A stretch of DNA of 64,000 nucleotides from Saturnia japonica (GCA_033032175.1 CM065323.1:9858001-9922000); one strand, 5' to 3'; numbered from the stretch's first letter, positions 47,481 through 60,100 are shown. The notes: generated from the sequence alone by a model not told the origin. Translations and numbers: made by a program.

Positions 47481-48067
47481 TGGTTAGGAAAAGGGCCTTG
47501 GTTAGGAAAAGGGCCTCCTGGACCCTCGCCCGACTGCATCCTCTGTTATGTGCTGCAAGCAAAATGTCCACGAGACACAAGCTTACGCTCTACAAGATGT
47601 GTATCCGTCCGATCATGACATATAGCTGCGTTGCGTTCGCACATATGCCAAGTTATAACTGGGAACGCTTACAAGCCATCCAGAACAAGTTTCTTCACCG
47701 CCTTACCGGTGCCCCCTGGTTTGTTCGTATGGAGGATCTCCATAGAGATATGGACCTTCCCTCGATACATGCATACGCCAAACACCTTTCTCGCTCGTAT
47801 TTCGACACCGCGTCGAACCACGCGAACCCCTTAATAAAAGCGGCAGCTTCTTATGTTCCCGACCCCAACGCCTGCCGAGAAAACGCCGGCCGCGTAATAT
47901 ATTCACTGACCCGCCCGACCAAACCGAAAAAGCTAACGCGTTCTACGCCGACACCGTCTCTCCAAACAGAGCGTGCCACCGCCCACGCCCGCGTAACCAC
48001 CGTTCTCTCCGCAGAGGACGGGCGGTCAACTTCGCTCCCGCACACCCGTCACGTCCACCCTCTCTAG
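47481..48067 (+). pseudogene. Jockey ORF2, C-terminal end
   Basis: An open frame of about 195 codons that ends at a natural TAG stop. It has the post-RT region typical of Jockey elements: HKLTLYKMCIRPIMTYSC, WERLQAIQNKFLHRLTGAPW and VRMEDLHRDMDLPSI. The reverse transcriptase core was lost at insertion (5' truncation). The frame is intact, suggesting a fairly recent insertion. It is not a host gene. Confidence 0.85.
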
Positions 48068-48613
48068 CGGCAACCCAAGCCTAGGTCCGTTCCTCGGTGT
48101 GAAGCCCTTGGGTCAGGCAGCCGCCCGCGCGATACAAAGTGACACTATACGTGCAACACTTAGTTACCCACACACAACATTACACACGTATGAACACACA
48201 CACGTGCACACCACACAGGTACATAGGTTCTGTAAGGGACCTTTTTTTCTTTTTGCGCTAGTTAGACATTGCGCTAGTTAGTGTAGAAAAACCATTCCGA
48301 TTAACAAATACACATACGCATGGTCCACCCCTCCCAGGAGGAGGGGAACGTGCATATGAGTATATATTAGTTAGCTCGAACTCAAAGATTAGGGAATTAA
48401 GATCGCGACTTTTCGCATTCGCGACGACCCCCGAGCCGAGGTTCGGCCACTCTGGCATCGTGCGGGTCGTCACAAACTTTCGCGGCTGAGTGCCCTAAGC
48501 GCTCGCCCCCAAGTCCGGTGAAGCTGTAAAAGCCGCAGCGGCTCTGTTTGATGATAGGGCCCCTAAGGCTAACAGTGTAGTCAGTTAAAAAAAAAAAAAA
48601 AAAAAAAAAAAAA
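47481..48613 (+). mobile_element. Jockey-clade LINE, 5'-truncated, nested in the LTR
   Basis: The 1133-bp insertion is flanked by an 11-bp duplication, gtaccaattca (47470-47480 and 48614-48624), and ends in A27 (48587-48613). It includes the ORF2 C-terminus and 3' UTR. The first 36 bp are an 18-bp direct repeat (tggttaggaaaagggcct twice). Other 3' ends of this family are at 7950, 22785, 24489 and 51948. Confidence 0.88.
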
Positions 48614-49034
48614 GTACCAATTCAGTCATTCTCAAGAAGTCGGCAAGAAACAACATAGCAACAAGTGCATCCGTTCTCAAGAAGTCAGCAAGAAAATAAA
48701 TAGTAATAAAGACATTGTCAGCAAGTAGATAGTAACAAGTGAATATTGTAAATAGTGATCAATAAAAGTTGAATTTATAGTCATCGACGTATTTTTACTC
48801 GGCAATCCAGTAATAGTTTTCAAAGTGCGGAAACCACGGAATCAATAGTCCGTAGTATAGACCAGAGCTATCGTCTGGTCACTTGATAACCCGCACACAC
48901 GTATATAGAACCATAAACGAAGAAGATTTAGACTTAATTTAATTCTTCTTCTTTATTTTTGCACCGCAAAAAGCACTAGCCAGAGTCAATGTTTTCAAGC
49001 CTTCGTTGTAGTACATATTTTATTCAAAGTGGCG

Positions 49035-49110
49035 TCTAACGAGATGCTGGCTCTCTTGTTAGAACGACCTAGGGAGTTTTTGTGGTATCCCAGAATGCAT
49101 GCTTTCTGAA
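49035..49110 (+). repeat. Dispersed repeat L, short copy
   Basis: Reads 'gatgctggctctcttgttag', 'agggagtttttgtggtatcc' and 'cagaatgcatgctttctgaa'. Confidence 0.55.
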
Positions 49111-49562
49111 TATATTTTTTCTGTTTAATTATCTCTGCCTAATATTATTGACATTGGCAAGAAGAACTGTCAACTTCGAGTTCTTCTGTTAGAATTTGAA
49201 AGTAAATTTTTATTCGTCTCGTGTTCAGTTGATAGTTCTTAGTTTTCTTTTTTTTTGCCGCAGAAACACTTGCGAATGTCAATGTTATTAAATCTAAATT
49301 AGTAATTTTCGTGAAGAAAATAACTAAAAAAGTTTGGGATATGTCTTACTCTTTCACTACATAACTACAAACCGAAAGAGAAAGACAAAAAATATGAATA
49401 ACCTATGAAAAAGGGCTATGGGGCCTATGGGTTTACTATCTCTATCGTTGTAACCACTTTTTTGGTGCTAAAAGCGCTTTAATTCTTAAAATAAACTAGT
49501 TTAAGAGTACTTTGACGTGCTTTTTAAAAACGAGAATATAGTATTTAATATTTTTCATTGTA

Positions 49563-50095
49563 CATCAAAATCAAAATAGTCTTTATTCAATTTAGGCCCT
49601 AAAAAGGCACTTATGAATGTCAAAACACTACTGCCGGTTCGGAAAATATCCCAGACATCGAGAAGAACCGGTAAGAAAGTCGATCGAGTTTATCTCTTTT
49701 TTTTTTGTTGTTAAATGTACAAATGTTATAAATATAACAGGTACACTAATAATATATTAGTGGATGCACAGAGAGGGAGTCACTTCCAGACATCACTATA
49801 ATTCACTTAATGATCCACCCTATAATAACCTTTTGACAGTAAAACCCGCTTGACATGGTCCTTGAACTTGTTGTCAGGTAAATCAGTAATGTGCTTCGGG
49901 ATCTTGTTATAGAACCTAACACTATTACCTAAAAAACTTTTATTAGTCTTACTAAGTCTAAAACACGGTACGACTAATTTATCTTTATTTCTAGTATTTA
50001 CATTGTGCAGATCTTTGACAAAATCCAGCTTGTTATCAAAGATGTATTGGGAGGGCAAAGTTAAAATACTAAATTCATCTGACGTTGAACCATAG
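49563..50095 (-). mobile_element. LINE 3' end with an open C-terminal ORF
   Basis: The reverse-strand frame 50058-49807 encodes about 83 residues with FRLSKTNKSFLGNSVRFYNK, IPKHITDLPDNKFKDHVKR and VLLSKGYYRVDH, the C-terminal end of a lepidopteran non-LTR ORF2. A 3' UTR follows, ending near 'cctaaattgaataaagacta' (reverse strand). This is the best preserved of five copies (2525, 4885, 5890, 60600). The clade (Jockey or CR1-like) is not certain. Confidence 0.75.
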
Positions 50096-50299
50096 ATTTA
50101 AAAATAATACATTTGTGTACCTAACAGTTTTATGCATGCGTACAATGCTAAATTTTACGGTAACTGACTAACACTATCGCTATAACACACACCCCGTTTA
50201 ATATGATATTTCTGTATGGGTTCTTTTTTTTTAAAATAATAATCAGCAAAGTTTATCAAGAAGGAGGCTCTCTTGTCAGAACATATTATAATTAGGTAA

Positions 50300-50650
50300 T
50301 CTCTGTCTTTATGTAATAATCTATGGTTGAGTTTTTGGTGGGATCTTGAAGTGACATGTGGTGGTTTTTATTTTTCATTATCTTAGGATTCTGACCTTAT
50401 ATTGTGTAATATTGGTGGCGTTTTGCGTGATATAGTTTGGTTTTTGTGCATAAGTGAAGTGAATTATGAATATAAACTAAGAGCATGCATTCTGGGATCC
50501 CACAAAAACTCCCTAGAAAGTTCTAACAAGGGAGCCACCAACTTGTTAAGATACTGAGATTGTCATAAAACAGGACACTATATTCACTTGATGATGTCAG
50601 TAATAGTCTTCATTAAAGAGGACTAGTCGCCAATAAGGAAGAAAAAGAAG
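50300..50650 (-). repeat. Dispersed repeat L, longest copy
   Basis: Reads 'tttttggtgggatcttgaag', 'gtaatattggtggcgttttg', 'tgatatagtttggtttttgt', 'cattctgggatcccacaaaa', 'gttctaacaagggagccacc', and then 'ttgttaagatactgagattg'. Ends near 'ctagtcgccaataaggaaga', as at 11275. Confidence 0.65.
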
Positions 50651-50689
50651 AAAAATCTATGGTTAGAATCATGTGCATGGTGGTTGTGA

Positions 50690-50805
50690 CGTACGTTACG
50701 TACATACTACTCTACTACTCCGTTTGATACCTGCATAATATACACCGGCAAATCTCGGAAAGGGACACGCCTTAACGTGGCTCTTTGGTGGATAAACCTA
50801 ATGTA
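50690..50805 (+). repeat. Possible repeat K fragment
   Basis: 'actactccgtttgatacctg', 'atacaccggcaaatctcgga' and a 'gacacgcc' block weakly match 57100-57160. Confidence 0.35.
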
Positions 50806-51935
50806 AGGTATCGCAATCTAGTCGGACACAAATGTCGTGTCATAATTCATACGTAATCATACCATCTAGCAAATTCTTATTATATTTTCCCTCTACGCCA
50901 TAAATACAATATTATTTTAAAGATGTGTGTTGTGTATTTAAGCTTTTAGCATTTAGACTTTCTAGCATAAGCTGTTCACTTAAACGCGCGAGCGCGTGTT
51001 AACGCTGCGCTTAGAAAAAAAATCCCTAGATACAGATACAGGTAGGTAACTGAAGGGGCTTTGTTGCGTATAAGCGGTTGTCACCTAAACACGTTCAAAA
51101 TTGAAGCGCGCATCACATCGTCGTATGTTATGTTATGACTTACTCGTACGTCGACGTACGTAACTCATATTGTTATAACGTACATAAATGTACAACCACT
51201 TGACATTGGCGAAAATATATACGTAACATAAAAATTATGTTTCAGAATTCTTTGTTAAAAATTGATTGGTCAAATACTTAGGATAATTATTCTACGGTCA
51301 AATAGTATCAACAATCATTACCAATAATAAATTTTGGTTTAACCTCAAATAATTGAAAAAAAAAACAATCCATATTGATCTCTTCATTCAAACTATAAAA
51401 TTAGCTATTATCTATGATTAATTTTTGAATTTCTGTTGCTTCCTTTCATTATTTCCCGTATACCTGAAGTTCCGGTAGGACTGCCAACACAAAATGCTTA
51501 ACCATTTGGTTCATTCGTCGTTAGTTAGGGATGAACATTTAAAAAACATCGATGTTAATTGCCGTTGTGATGCAATACATGTTTTACAAAGTATTTAACA
51601 TATACGTATTATGATATACGTGTTAAATTGAGAAGAAATCAAAACAAAAACACAATATAACAGGAAACCTACCTACGAAAATGAGAGCTGCAAATACTGT
51701 GGATAAATATGAAATTAGAATCACTTAGAATCTCTTTTGGACCGGCCGCCCCCTTTCGTATAAAATATAGTACATGGCGCACATGATCGTGTATGTTGCG
51801 AAAGGGAAAAAATCCTGACGTTCGATTCGGAAGAAAGCCCATGCGTTCGTACTGTCCGAATGAAAAATGTAAAAAGAATCGAAATACGTCAACCCTAACG
51901 CAGGGCTCACATACCTACTTATTGTGTGTAAATTT
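50806..51935. other. Intergenic, nothing recognised
   Basis: AT-rich with short unconvincing ORFs. No repeat matched within the window. Confidence 0.35.
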
Positions 51936-51947
51936 TGTTTCCGAATG

Positions 51948-52028
51948 ACAAGTTCGGTGAAGCTGTAAAAGCCGCAGCGGCTTTAGGGCCCCTAAGGCTA
52001 ACAGTGTAGTCAGTTCTAAAAAAAAAAA
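51948..52028 (+). mobile_element. Short Jockey-type LINE 3' insertion
   Basis: The 81-bp insert ends in an A-run and is flanked by the 12-bp direct repeat tgtttccgaatg (51936-51947 and 52029-52040). It matches 48510-48590. Confidence 0.85.
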
Positions 52029-52589
52029 TGTTTCCGAATGGCGATAGCGCCGTGTCTGGAGGATAATAAGTGTTTACTTTTTATTTTTTACGCAATTTTT
52101 CCCAAATACCTACTCATCGAAGGACTTTATTGACATCCTATAAAAATCTAAGAATCTCGGGATGTGATTGTAACCTTAGCCTTTTGAGGTAAAATGAACT
52201 CTTCTTTATTCTCAATCTTTCAGTTGATATAACCAATAACGACGCCTCTTCTTCTTCTTCTGTGAAAGCAAATGAGTAATAGTATTTAATTCGCCATCAC
52301 CCTGCTGTGCTTTCGAAGGCGTCCACGTCACTGTACTGTACATTAATTGTATATTCATATATGTAATGTACGTTCTGGTTGTAAATTATTCCCGATGAAA
52401 AGAAAAAATGGCTGCGCAAAGCTCATGGAATTTCATATCGGAATTTATATAATTTATACTAGGAATAAACTTTAAAAAAACATCGAATGCGTCTTAAGGT
52501 AAGGATGAAATAATAAAAAAATACACCAATATTTGCAAAAAATCTATTGTCTTATTTTCATGAATATGTGCGTTATCTTAACCCATGAG

Positions 52590-52885
52590 TATGTGGCGAC
52601 ATCGGAGCGATGCAGAGAGTGATGGCGCTTTTTGCGAAGGCTGCGCTGACGTATCACGTTGTGGTCGCCATATGTGTGGGACAAAGGTAGGATCCTCCGA
52701 CCAGATGGGTGTTATGTCTGGCGGCTGCTGCCCAACGGTTGTTGTCGGGTTCTTGTATATATACTCAATTGTTGGGTTTATTTTCAATATCGCGATGTAG
52801 GATGCGACGTATGTGGCTCGATAGATGTCGCTATGTAGGATGCGTCAGTTGTTGCGAGGATAGATGTCGCTACAAGCATATGCCA
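52590..52885 (+). mobile_element. Element sharing a body with the SINE at 22119
   Basis: The body 52686-52832 (ggtaggatcctccgaccaga, gggttcttgtatatatactc, gtggctcgatagatgtcgc) matches the SINE, but upstream there is no tRNA head. Instead 'tatgtggcgacatcggagcg' (about 52590) is roughly the complement of the right end 'gatagatgtcgctac', giving imperfect terminal inverted repeats. Confidence 0.55.
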
Positions 52886-53419
52886 CAATGGTACGGGGAT
52901 GCGATAATATGGAAAAAAGACTTCGTGACCGGTTTCACTTTTTTCATCGTTTTGCTGAAGTCTTCGGTGTTTATCTAATTCACTGTCATGATGTCTAGTG
53001 TAACCGCGCAAGCATTTTCGATGATAGTTTCGCGAATTTTCAAAGAGAGAGTATTGGCGCGAGCACAGAAGGCAAACGAACAATGAAAACTCAACCACTG
53101 CGAGATCGCGTGATGAAACAGTGTCACAAGTAGTTTCAAATCGTACACGACGAGGTCTTCCACTGCTTGATAGGATATGGTAGTTGATAGATGAATAAAT
53201 GATACAAGATAGAGTTACCGATTTTATTTTAGAGGTTTTGCAGTTACTATTCTATACTTAAATTTTGTAAGTCTTGACCAGAGCTTTCGATTAAAACTAA
53301 AATGAGTGTCAAAACTTCTTTAAATCTTTATCTTTCAAACTTGTCGACTAGTTTTCTTTATGGAAGATCAGTACTGCCATTATTGAGTGAATATGGAGTG
53401 TCCTTTCATATGAAAATTT

Positions 53420-53580
53420 CAGTATTCTAACAAGATGGTGGCTCTCTTGATAAAATTTTCTAGGAGTTTTTGTGACATCTCAGAATTCATGGTCCATGTT
53501 ATTATTACCAATCTACTACATTTGTGCAAAATAACCAAGCTTTATTATACAAAATGCTAATAACAAATATCTATACAGGA
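53420..53580 (+). repeat. Dispersed repeat L
   Basis: 'cagtattctaacaagatggt', 'ggctctcttgataaaatttt', 'ctaggagtttttgtgacatc', 'tgtgcaaaataaccaagc'. Lies about 100 bp upstream of the NAP1 promoter region. Confidence 0.6.
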
Positions 53581-53689
53581 AATATAAGTATTATTATTAG
53601 CAATAGCAACCAGAATCAAATAATCCGCTGTGATATAAATGTATCGATATTTATCGATCATCCCTACCGTTAGTCATCTTTATCTATCA

Positions 53690-53803
53690 TTCACCCATAG
53701 AGTAAAGTAATATATAGATTCAACCTATGAAGTCATTCACTCACTCGCCATATATTCGAATCTTGTCGCCATCTTTCTTTTCACAAGTTTTGTCGGCTTT
53801 GAG
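53690..53803 (+). other. Probable non-coding first exon of NAP1
   Basis: A consensus donor, GAG|gtacgt, at 53803/53804 could splice to the acceptor ttatttacag (54096-54105) ahead of the NAP1 start codon. The transcription start is not determined. Confidence 0.4.
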
Positions 53804-54150
53804 GTACGTCGTTATTTTTTAGTATTTGACTAATACATCATAATAATTTTTAATTGGCCTAATATATTTTCGAGTTTATTGGTGAATTGAATAATTACAT
53901 GTGAGTAGACTTAATTTCGTAGTTTACAATAATAGGCATCGGCCATGTGGTTGGCCAAATGGTTTTTGACTTACTACGCATTATGTTTTACCAATATTAT
54001 CGTGATATTTATATAGTATATTAGAAAAAACGACATATTTGAAAGTTTTTAAAAGGATCATTTTGTACTTTTAGATCATATTATAAGGTACCTATTTATT
54101 TACAGAAGCCGGTAGCCTAACCAACGTGGCGCGAACGTACAAGCAATTAC

Positions 54151-54168
54151 ATGGTTTTATTGTTTTAG
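54151..54168 (+). other. Upstream ORF in the NAP1 leader
   Basis: A five-codon ORF (MVLLF, stop TAG) ends 5 bases before the NAP1 ATG at 54174. It could reduce or tune translation. Confidence 0.4.
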
Positions 54169-54173
54169 ATAAT

Positions 54174-57100
54174 ATGGGTTCAGTAGAGCGTTCCGGTGAC
54201 GATCACACATCCGACATTGAGTCTGGCGAGGATGAAGAAGTCGTCGCTGGCGGTGAACTGGCTAAACATCTTATGAAAAGGTATTTCCATTTTAGGTTAT
54301 ATGTTATGTATCGTTGAATATTTAATAGGTGAATAATTACGGAGAATTTACTCTGGTTAAGTCTAATTACCACGTGAGGTTTATGTGGTGAAGTAAATGT
54401 CAAACTAATTTCCGCTATAAGTCAGCTCGTAACAAATTCTGCATTACATACCAATTATTTTATTATTAGAATCATATAAAACGATTTATTAATTGCGGTA
54501 TAAAATAATAAATATATAGTTACCATACAACTGAATTACCTACATGTTTTAACATGTTTACATGTTTTAATAACAATAAATTTCTTGTAAGTTGTCTCTG
54601 AAGCATTTATTATTTATTTAGGGTTCAGTTAGCACTTAAAATCGATATTTTTACATTATACTTATAGAAAATTTTAATCTATATATGTATTTCATAACTT
54701 AACAAAAATTACGAAGTTTCAATGCTTCAAATAAATAATATTTTATAATTAACTTGTATCTATTCATATTTAGTACATTAGATTCTCGCACTAACTAAAA
54801 TGATAGTCTCCAATTAAGAGAAGTTGCTATAATTTTTGTACTTAACTGCTTAGTTACAGTTCCCCATTCTAAAGTGATGAATCATCACTAAAAAGAACCG
54901 CTCCCGCTTACGAAAATGTTCCAAGCCATATATGGCTACCCGCATTCCATGAACAGTTTCGATCAAAATTTTTTGCCAAATTAAACACAATTTTTGTAAT
55001 ATATACCTAATAATAAAACAGCCGATTTTACTATTAAAGTTGGTATCCACTAACGAAAACTTTACATAAAAAAATTGTTTATCAAAATCAAGGTTTGTGT
55101 GTATTGTAACTCTCCTCATCTGAAAACTCGATCTGAAACATATTTAATTAACACATAATTTAACGAACACTGGTTGATAATACATTGTAAAAAAATATGT
55201 TTAATCATGTTTTTATGATAAAACAATCTAAATACATATCTCTATATAAATGAAATAATTGAGGTTTTTCGTTATGCACGCTTTACCCAAAAGCTACTGG
55301 ATAGATTTTGATCATATTTTTTTTTTGTAACTCCTTAGATGCTTGGTCTTTATATAAAAAAAATGTCACGATATCTTCATTATATAAAAAGGTAGATATT
55401 AAAGTTTTAAGAAACTACGATTTCTATAAGCACTACGCGTTCTTCTGTCGTCCTTGCAAGCGAAGCTGCGGGCACAGCTAGTTAAGGTAGTAACTTCTTT
55501 AATCGGAACACCAACACGAAGCCAATACTACATATATAATTATATGAAAACGTATACGATTTTATGGAAAACTTAAATGAACGATCATTTTAATTTTGCG
55601 ACAGACAAAGCATGAAATATTTCATTTGTAAGATTTTCATCTACTTTAAAATATAATTGCATTCTTGAATCGTAAAATTACGTTTATTAAAATCGTAAAT
55701 TATTAACATGATACCGATAGCTTGGTCGATAAAAAAACGTATTCTTTTTTTGCACTCGACGTTGTCAGACTTAAGAACAGCCAAGATTACGGTTCATTGA
55801 ACCAGTGAGTCATTTCATGCTCTACTTAATCAATAAATGTTCACTTTAGCTCACGGAGTGCTTTGAACATCTTAGATTGTTGCAACTCGAGTGCATGATA
55901 ATTTTATCTTGATAAATTTTAGTATTTTCAACCCTTTCGTCTTTAAACATAATATTATAATAAGAAGTACTTTTATGTATAGTTAGTAAATAAGGATTAT
56001 TTTTTTTTTTTTTTAATTAAAACTTTTTAATATTATAATAAGAAGTACTTTTATGTATAGTTAGTAAATAAGGATTATTTTTTTTTTTTTTTAATTAAAA
56101 CTTTTTTAGTACCTACCGTTGTGAGAAACTCGATAAAACGAAAACCCGACACACATACACATAACAGATAGAATACATTACATTATACACGATTAATGTA
56201 AGTCCTGATCAGGAATGGTAGACGTACCAGACTCCTGTTACAAGTACCAGGTTTCAGGGTCTTGTACCAAGTAAACATTATCCTTGTACGCAATATTACC
56301 AAACTTTTCAGTATCGATCAAGTTCCTCTGTTGTTTCGTTTACAAAGGAGCTGAAAAATATATGTCTCCAGGTGGGGGAAGACTGAATAAGGCCTCTGAC
56401 GTTTGCAAAAATTGGGCACTTGGGGTGGACGATGATAATGGTATTTGCTAACTTGCTTGAGGGTAACAGCTTTTTTTTTTAAATACCAACTTTTAGCGAC
56501 ATAGGTATGTACCAGTATTATTGCACCACTATCTTCCATCCCTGGTCCTGATTGTCATAATTATTATTTCCGTCGAATTTACCTAGCGGCGGTGTGAGAA
56601 GATCTGACTTGTACACACTGCTGTAAGTATGTAAAGTACGAGTGGTCGAGTTCGACTCCTGCTGATTTGAGATTTTAAAGATATTTTTCTTTTCTAAAGG
56701 TTTCACTTCTACCGCGTGTGAACTGTACACGTTTTTTTTTTTAATTCGAGATAAGTAAAAAAATTATTAACTCGGCTAAATTACGACACATTGCAACACA
56801 GTACAACCCAAAAACAACGACAATCACTAAAGAGATCCTCAATCTATGTCTGACCCCGAACGTGCATTTTTTTCTTATAATAACTCGGCACATTGACGGT
56901 ACTGTCCGTGATGGTAAGCACAGCACAATCCAAACAACGGCGACCACCGAGAGATCTAAATACATTGCAGGCTTGCATAAATGTCTCTTCACATTACAAA
57001 ATCTAAAAATCGACAAAGATATGTCCGAGAACTTTTTAGTTCGAGCTGAGATAGAGGTTACCGTAAAATTGGATTGTGTTCGTGTCCCAGCTGGGTACAG

Positions 57101-60100
57101 ATCTCTACCATCTCGTTTATATACACCGGCTGCTCTCGAAACGCGACACCTGAGCGTGCCATTGGAGTATAACAGGTGTTTACACCTGGTATATGGTGGT
57201 AGCGATTCAGCCCAGACATAATTTGTCGTGTCCATTCATTATCAAATCTAATACTATTAAGTGAGCATTTCTTGTATATATATATTATTACTTTCTCGGA
57301 AATTGCGCCCAATAATTTGGATGAATTTTTTTATTTATATAATCTTTTACATTCTGACTTTTTTATATACGGAGTTGAGCTCAGTCGCCCAGATATTTAT
57401 AGTTAAAATGAGCGCGTATATTCAAAAGGTTACAAAAAAATTAATCGCCTTCCAATCAAACATTAACAAAGCGTGGCCGTATGAAATGATCTATTTTCAA
57501 GGCTATTAACTAATTTGGTAAAATACGTATCCAATATGAGTTTGGAAATTAAACTAACATAGCTTTTGTATGGAAAATCGCTGTGGTTAATATTCAAATG
57601 AAAATAGGATGACACGCCATTAACTGGTTCGTTCAAATTACGAACTGAATGTCTTGGACGTCTTTTTCATATTAATTATCAACACCATACACTTAAAGCA
57701 ATCTATGTAAATTTTACTGCTATTGCTAAAATTAATATTTGCTAACATCTTCAACATTTGGTCTACACATTTACAGCTATAAATGCTCATTACCGTAGTT
57801 GCAAAACTTGCATATGATCGAATTAATTTCTAAGAATAGTAACGAAGTCATCGTTTTATCATCTTGTAAAGTGTAAACAGTTGAGATGATATATTTTGTC
57901 ATTTATTTATGCTAGTAAATATGAACAATGACATATTATGAATCCAAAAAGGAGGTTTTATTGAAATTATATCAATGGCTCCTTTTGTTTTTTAATGTTG
58001 TAACAGGTGTGGTTTTTTTATTTATTTTAAATTGGTGTTAGGATTTTTTTGTTACTTAAATTCGTTGAAGGAGCTCTTAATTAATAAAATATTGGGAAAA
58101 TTCAATCTAAAGTCGATAATTTTTGGTTTAAAAAATCTTTCTGCACAATGAGAATGCTGATCAACAAAGTTGACACGTTTACAACATATTATGTCGTTTA
58201 TGTTTAAAAACTTTTGTATATTAGAAAAAATACATAGACGAAAATCTTTTTTTTTTTATCGCTATTGTAATGAGGTAGTAATCATACTTTTTGTGATAAT
58301 TTACCCAGAGTGTTTTTTATACGACCATACAAAACGGCGTGTCATTGTTCCTGGCCTGCAGACAGATAATTAAGTTAAAAATGTATTATAATTTAGTTAA
58401 AACTTTCTCCTTTAAGTCCAGAAGTGTTTTCTGTGATGGTGAATGGGGCCCCCATGAATATAGTAATATACTAATATTGGAGCTCTCTCAATTTTATAGT
58501 TAACTTGATCCAGTGACGGATCAACGTGCAGTTATAATAATTAAAACTGGTAAATTTTGCAAGACAAAACAATTAAAAAGTATCCTATGTATTATTCACG
58601 ACGTAATTCGTTTCCTATGTCACATTTCATTAGAACCTGTTCAGTCTTTTGAGCGTGATTGATGGACAAAGAATTAAACATAAGTAACTACATTTTTATC
58701 TATATAAATCAAATGGTAGTAGAGGTTTGCCGTTGTGTGCGCATCACGCAAAAACTACTGGATTTCAGCAATGTGTTTTCTTTATGTATTATATAGTATA
58801 GATTATATAGGCATTATGTAGTATAGATTAACACGAATGAAGTAAAGTATTATTCGAAACGGAGAAGAACATTAATCAATAATGTAATTACAGGTTAACT
58901 TATCGAAAATCTTTAATAGAATTGCAGTTTCATTCGAAATTTTCTACTTTCATATAGGTACATTTTTTAAAGTAAAGTAAATCCAGATCGTATTTTCAAC
59001 TAGAAATTTACATCGTCATGAACTATTAGAAGCAAGAAGCTTTTAAATAAAGATTGAATTTTTTACTAAAGTCTTGTTACTGAAAAACCGGTTTTTGTAG
59101 CAACGAAAAGATGCAATCACCATGGACCGAGGTTATTGACATAATGCAAAGTAGAGATCGACGTGTGTAAATTTTTATATTTATGTTACTTTACGAGTCT
59201 TTTATTCTGTTTAAATATTAATTTTCAGATCCGAATTTTAAATCGCTAGCTTTGGTTGCAGGGTTTAAATCCGTACAAAGCGTGAATAAAACGTTGACAA
59301 GTCGAAAATGCATACTTTTTACTGCGCCAATTTTAAAGTTCACGTTATATGGATAAGTCCTATTAAAAAATCACAAGCGCGGTGTATCAAAAATAAATAA
59401 GCCTATATCGACTGACTCATTTCTTCAGGCGATCCAGATGCCAATTTGCAAATTTGGTGCAAGTCGACTTGTTATCCTATTCACGCCTTTTACGGAAATA
59501 CCGAGTTGAAATTTGCTTTCTCTAAACCACTATATTTACCATGTACAAAAATAAATCTTATGAATTTACGGAGACGTGAAAATTATCTGCTAGCTAGGTT
59601 GATCAATGTTTATTTTATTTAGCAACAGATCTATTTTAGGGGGAAATAGGTCGCAGACAACTTATGTACACTCGTATTGTAAATAATGTTTTTTTTTTGT
59701 TGAGGTAACGCGAACACTATGAATTTATTTAAAAATCACACAAATTCTGGTGTAATGGAATATGTCTATGACAAAATTTAAATCTAATATCAACAACAGA
59801 TAATACATAATTTAATGTTTTGATCGTTTTGCTTTTGCACGGCTATGATTAAATTTCATAACGGAGAAAAAAATAATTTTAATGCGAATGAAACCGCAAG
59901 ACACGGCTAATACATGCATTTCAAGCAACTAGTTAAATTAGGATTATGGCGGTGAGGGGCTGTAATGATTTTTCAATAATTTCCCATTTCATTACAACTC
60001 TTCCTGGGTTTGCTAATGACTCGTTTATTAAGTACATATTATAACTGAGTATAAATATTTCTTAGCTTCTATCCAAGTTTATTCGATCAAAAGTAGTACA

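Larger units (their letters stand above)
47136..48897. mobile_element. Solo LTR (about 618 bp) carrying a Jockey insertion
   Basis: Begins TGTGCAGG and ends CCGCACA, with a 5-bp direct repeat CACGT on both sides (47131-47135 and 48898-48902). Once the Jockey insert and its duplication are removed, 618 bp remain. A TATA-like cataaaagg (about 47450) and an aataaaag (about 48762) fit an LTR promoter and polyadenylation site. The paralogue at 41395-41420 shows the empty site. No internal retroelement genes are present. Gypsy or BEL is possible. Confidence 0.75.
47088..48922 (-). mobile_element. I-like LINE 3' fragment split by a solo LTR
   Basis: 47088-47135 (gtgtgtaaacacaattccgt, caatgtcacgt) and 48903-48922 (atatagaaccataaacgaag) together match the LINE 3' end at 41370-41422, with the LTR between them. 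Confidence 0.7.

Noticed and set aside
56741..57235. Overlapping ORFs of 119-164 codons on both strands
   Set aside because: They lie in repeat K, have no recognisable motif, and are open on both strands because of base composition.
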